Below are positions 45,001-46,327 of a stretch of 46,327 bases of DNA, in pieces. The stretch spans positions 1-46,327 of the forward strand of contig CATOTS010000033.1 of assembly GCA_951813625.1 (NCBI GenBank), in the 5' to 3' direction. A program made the translations under genes and the position numbers. Under the pieces are notes generated by a model. That model searched no databases, was not told the origin of the DNA, and saw only the letters and a list, made by a program, of their open reading frames with translations. The first letter of the stretch is position 1. Every line of letters begins with the position of its first letter. This DNA comes from an uncultured Caldilineaceae bacterium (GTDB lineage: Bacteria; Chloroflexota; Anaerolineae; Caldilineales; Caldilineaceae).

Positions 45001-45409
45001 AACTCGGATTTCAATCACAGATCCGAATCCCTCGCCCGCGCCGCCGCCAACGCAGGCGCCGCCGACGGCCGAGCCGACGGCACAAGCCGTGCCTGCGCCG
45101 GTCCCCACACCCGTGCTGCCTGAAAACGTTGAGGTCGATGTGGCATCACTGGCGGTCGCGGTTGTCACACAGCTGATGGTGCTGGCGCTGCTGCTGGTGG
45201 TACTGGTGCAGGTGATGCCGCGTCAGCTGCTGGTGCATCGTCTGCTGTGGGCGATGATTGTGGGCTGGTGCGCCTACATCCTCTACGGCCTAGGCGCAAT
45301 CCCCGGCGGCGTCTGGATCCAGGTCAACCTCTACCCCTGGGACAGCGTGCCGATCGTGGTGATCGGGATGTTGATCCCGCTTGTCTGGCTGCAGTTCCGC
45401 GCGGAGTAG
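42080..45409 (+). CDS. Membrane-anchored GH3-like protein
   Basis: 1109 residues. A basic N-terminus and hydrophobic helix (about 32-50) lead outside the membrane; a TPTPT linker covers about 128-155. Then a glycoside hydrolase family 3 N-terminal domain (about 155-590): MSVADRVGQLFVVTF, IGVEQGGDG, GPTLDVM, AGHFPGQGGTDRRPEE near 387, and the nucleophile Asp in GGILMSDALGVPAV near 494. The NagZ-type KHFPGHG is GHFPGQG here, so substrate contacts are altered and activity is uncertain. A large C-terminal region with an immunoglobulin-like part, a second PAPP linker and three membrane helices (about 1024-1107) follows. ATG 42080 has no ribosome site; a GTG at 42149 after GAGAAAGGC is an alternative. 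It is divergent from uvrB. Confidence 0.82.
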   Translation: MSVFHLLRRSNQESSNKSPREKGVQRKRRKRGVRLFVFALIVALAAVALLGVDFGAGVPRVNLAAAQEEATSTPDRQQPDAATETGTAPPTATRSAEQLSESIRATATARAQVTLTAEAVATNLALTPTATPTPTPTFTPTPSATPTPSPTPTPGPDEILDARIDRMIAEMSVADRVGQLFVVTFQGSDAGPRSDIAELIEEYRVGGVVISPQNRNFSNYGDEPREDVARLTNQLQALAYGLYLAPTEALNAKVGAATIPGILPSSLEQRLPLELPLLIGVEQGGDGLPVSVLRAGFTAIPPQMALGATWKPELVEDVGVVLGRELSSVGVNLLLGPTLDVMEQPRPDLVAGFGLHAFGGEPFWVGRLGQAYVTGIHRGSDGRVATVAGHFPGQGGTDRRPEEEIATIQKSLQELQRIELPPFAAVTERPSAILRVDGSEASTEALMSGHIRFSSFQGSRERTPPISLAQELGVLLDLDEFAPWRAHGGILMSDALGVPAVRRYYDPQLQEFPRRRIALDAFTAGNDLLYLADFSLTDSWLDARANIKETIIFFRERYTNDAAFAARVDASLHRILRLKLRLYDPGYAEGMAEDTQALMEEPIEVEIADVLVGPDDLAEGFGPEHQKEAQTLLDQVAGEALTIFFPDSPGLTDPLPAPPGEDENILIFTDSRILHECDVCPPEPAVEPNALEEIMLRLYGPEATNQLKLEQIRSREFFELNSLLNGTADEALADELDEEILNADWLIFAMLDVDVANYESSDAVKQFLRLRSDRLPGSKLVVLALNEPYFFDSTEIGKMTAYLGVYSKTQPFLEAAVRALFRSRAQPVRGAPPVSVPGTRFSNLVERLEPDPNQSIGLTLLNESIVFEQTEENEMIVAQADLSLGDILELQAGPILDRNGNLVPDGTPVNFRLEYEGEEFALQVNPVGTRGGFARRSVPLERAGTLQITVSSVEATSSTLISASIPAADGGGDRTRISITDPNPSPAPPPTQAPPTAEPTAQAVPAPVPTPVLPENVEVDVASLAVAVVTQLMVLALLLVVLVQVMPRQLLVHRLLWAMIVGWCAYILYGLGAIPGGVWIQVNLYPWDSVPIVVIGMLIPLVWLQFRAE

Positions 45410-45470
45410 GGGCGGGCGGTTTCCTTTTTCAATCGATTGCTTTGGCGTGGTCGGGGCGTCTTGCCTCGGG

Positions 45471-46327
45471 TTAGCGAGTCGCGTCTTGCTGCCAGTTTTC
45501 CGGCGCCTCTGCCGGCGCGTCGTCGGGGCGCCATTTGGGGTTGATGAGGCGCAGAACGTGGATGCCCGCTATTTTGTGAGCATTTTCGGCAACATAGATG
45601 TAGTCGCCGAGCGCGACGATAACGATACGTGGAGTAAAACTGAGCCCTGTCCCGGGGACTCGGTCATCTTGCCAATGCGAACAGGGTTGGCAGGCTCAGC
45701 GACATCAAATACCTGTAGATTGTGGGAGAAATTGTCGACAGCGTCAAGGACAGCAAGAAAAAGCCTGTTGTCATCCCAGGCCACATAATCGGCTCTCAGG
45801 TGACGGTGTAGAAGTTATGGCTCGCTCGGTTGGGACACATCGACGATGGCCGCAACGCCGTCAAAATCACCTCGAATGTCCAGGTCGACGTAGTCTGCGG
45901 CAGCTATTGCTTCGTGCCCACCATCCAAACCCCCTGCGCGGTAGTGCATTGACAGAAAGGAGGTTGTTTGCGGACTGGCCGGATCGCTGACATTGAGCAC
46001 CCATAGCCCTCCATTCGCTGCCTCCTGTCGCGGTGTCCCCGGAATCAGGCGTGGAGCGGTTCGCATCATCGCCATTTGTGGCCGTTGCCTGGACGACTGC
46101 CTGCTTTTCTGGGCCAACGCACCCCCCTCTGTCTAACCAAACGTACATGAACCCTTCCTGGACTGCCGCTGCCAGCATTTCCGCATAGCGGATGAATTTG
46201 CGGCTACAGGGAAGGTGTTCGAAGGGGGATTCTTCATGGGCATAGACAGTGCCCTCCAGTACGATAGCGTATGGGGTCGGCGGCGTTCAGGATTTGAATA
46301 CCGCCTTGCGTTCTGACCTACAGAAAT
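45471..46327 (-). pseudogene. Broken LVIVD-repeat (beta-propeller) gene, partial at window edge
   Basis: The minus strand shows typical LVIVD/beta-propeller pieces split among frames. GGLWVLNVSDPASPQTTSFL and VAAIVDVSQPSEP lie in one frame (45815-46060) and end at an in-frame TAA (45815-45817). The same frame resumes with VAWDDNRLFLAVLDAVDN and LQVFDVAEPANPVRIGKM (45640-45785). A change of frame near 45650 is needed to reach the C-terminal piece IVIVALGDYIYVAENAHKI, ending at TAA 45471. Upstream (46070-46327) another frame holds AVQEGFMYVWLDRGG. At least one stop and two shifts, so either a decayed gene or poor sequence at the contig end. Confidence 0.65.

Overview
The window is GC-rich bacterial chromosome with long convergent and divergent gene blocks, mostly AGGAG-type ribosome sites and no phage, transposase, CRISPR or RNA gene that I can see. 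The gene mix suggests a Chloroflexota bacterium, probably class Anaerolineae near Caldilinea: secreted proteins with long TPTP/PPPTDT linkers, archaeal-type phosphoglycerate mutase, a DUF951 protein, a membrane-fused spermidine-synthase-like protein and a plant-type leucine-rich-repeat protein. The phylum is an inference; no rRNA is present to test it.

Layout. 1-2000: a non-coding repeat copy, a promoter with a long leader, and a sugar-type ABC ATPase. 2267-5619: plus-strand housekeeping genes (phosphoglycerate mutase, sirtuin, RmuC). 5700-9580: a tandem duplication of a von Willebrand lipoprotein gene with a leftover rmuC fragment between the copies. 9774-13340: a large caspase-like protein with a C-terminal alpha/beta hydrolase. 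13328-17205: an ABC-F ATPase and an acyl-CoA synthetase on the minus strand. 17265-18600: a gene-free stretch holding a second copy of the repeat at the window start. 18609-22478: minus-strand small genes (two membrane proteins, an HNH nuclease, an unknown, a Tat-exported glycosidase-like lipoprotein). 22749-23015: a short gene that makes sense only if an in-frame UGA is read as selenocysteine; it looks like a SelW/Rdx family selenoprotein. 23153-28241: minus-strand Nif3-like, DUF951, bactofilin-like (with an in-frame amber codon), PIG-L deacetylase and spermidine-synthase-like genes. 28420-32252: cyanophycinase-like/CysS-tail fusion, dnaN (minus), ECF sigma factor and a putative anti-sigma partner. 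33345-36413: secreted FN3/LRR surface protein. 36606-41906: gyrA with a long basic tail and uvrB (minus). 42080-45409: a membrane-anchored GH3-like protein. 45471 to the end: a broken LVIVD-repeat gene.

How parts fit together. DNA upkeep genes (rmuC, dnaN, gyrA, uvrB, HNH) are scattered, not in one operon. Envelope and surface proteins form the other large group (two VWA lipoproteins, bactofilin-like protein, LRR protein, GH3-like protein, Tat lipoprotein). The most noteworthy signals are the probable selenoprotein with a SECIS-like hairpin, the caspase-hydrolase fusion beside duplicated VWA lipoproteins, the duplication-deletion scar in that locus, the histone-H1-like tail of GyrA, the 410-bp dispersed intergenic repeat, and the amber codon inside the bactofilin-like gene.
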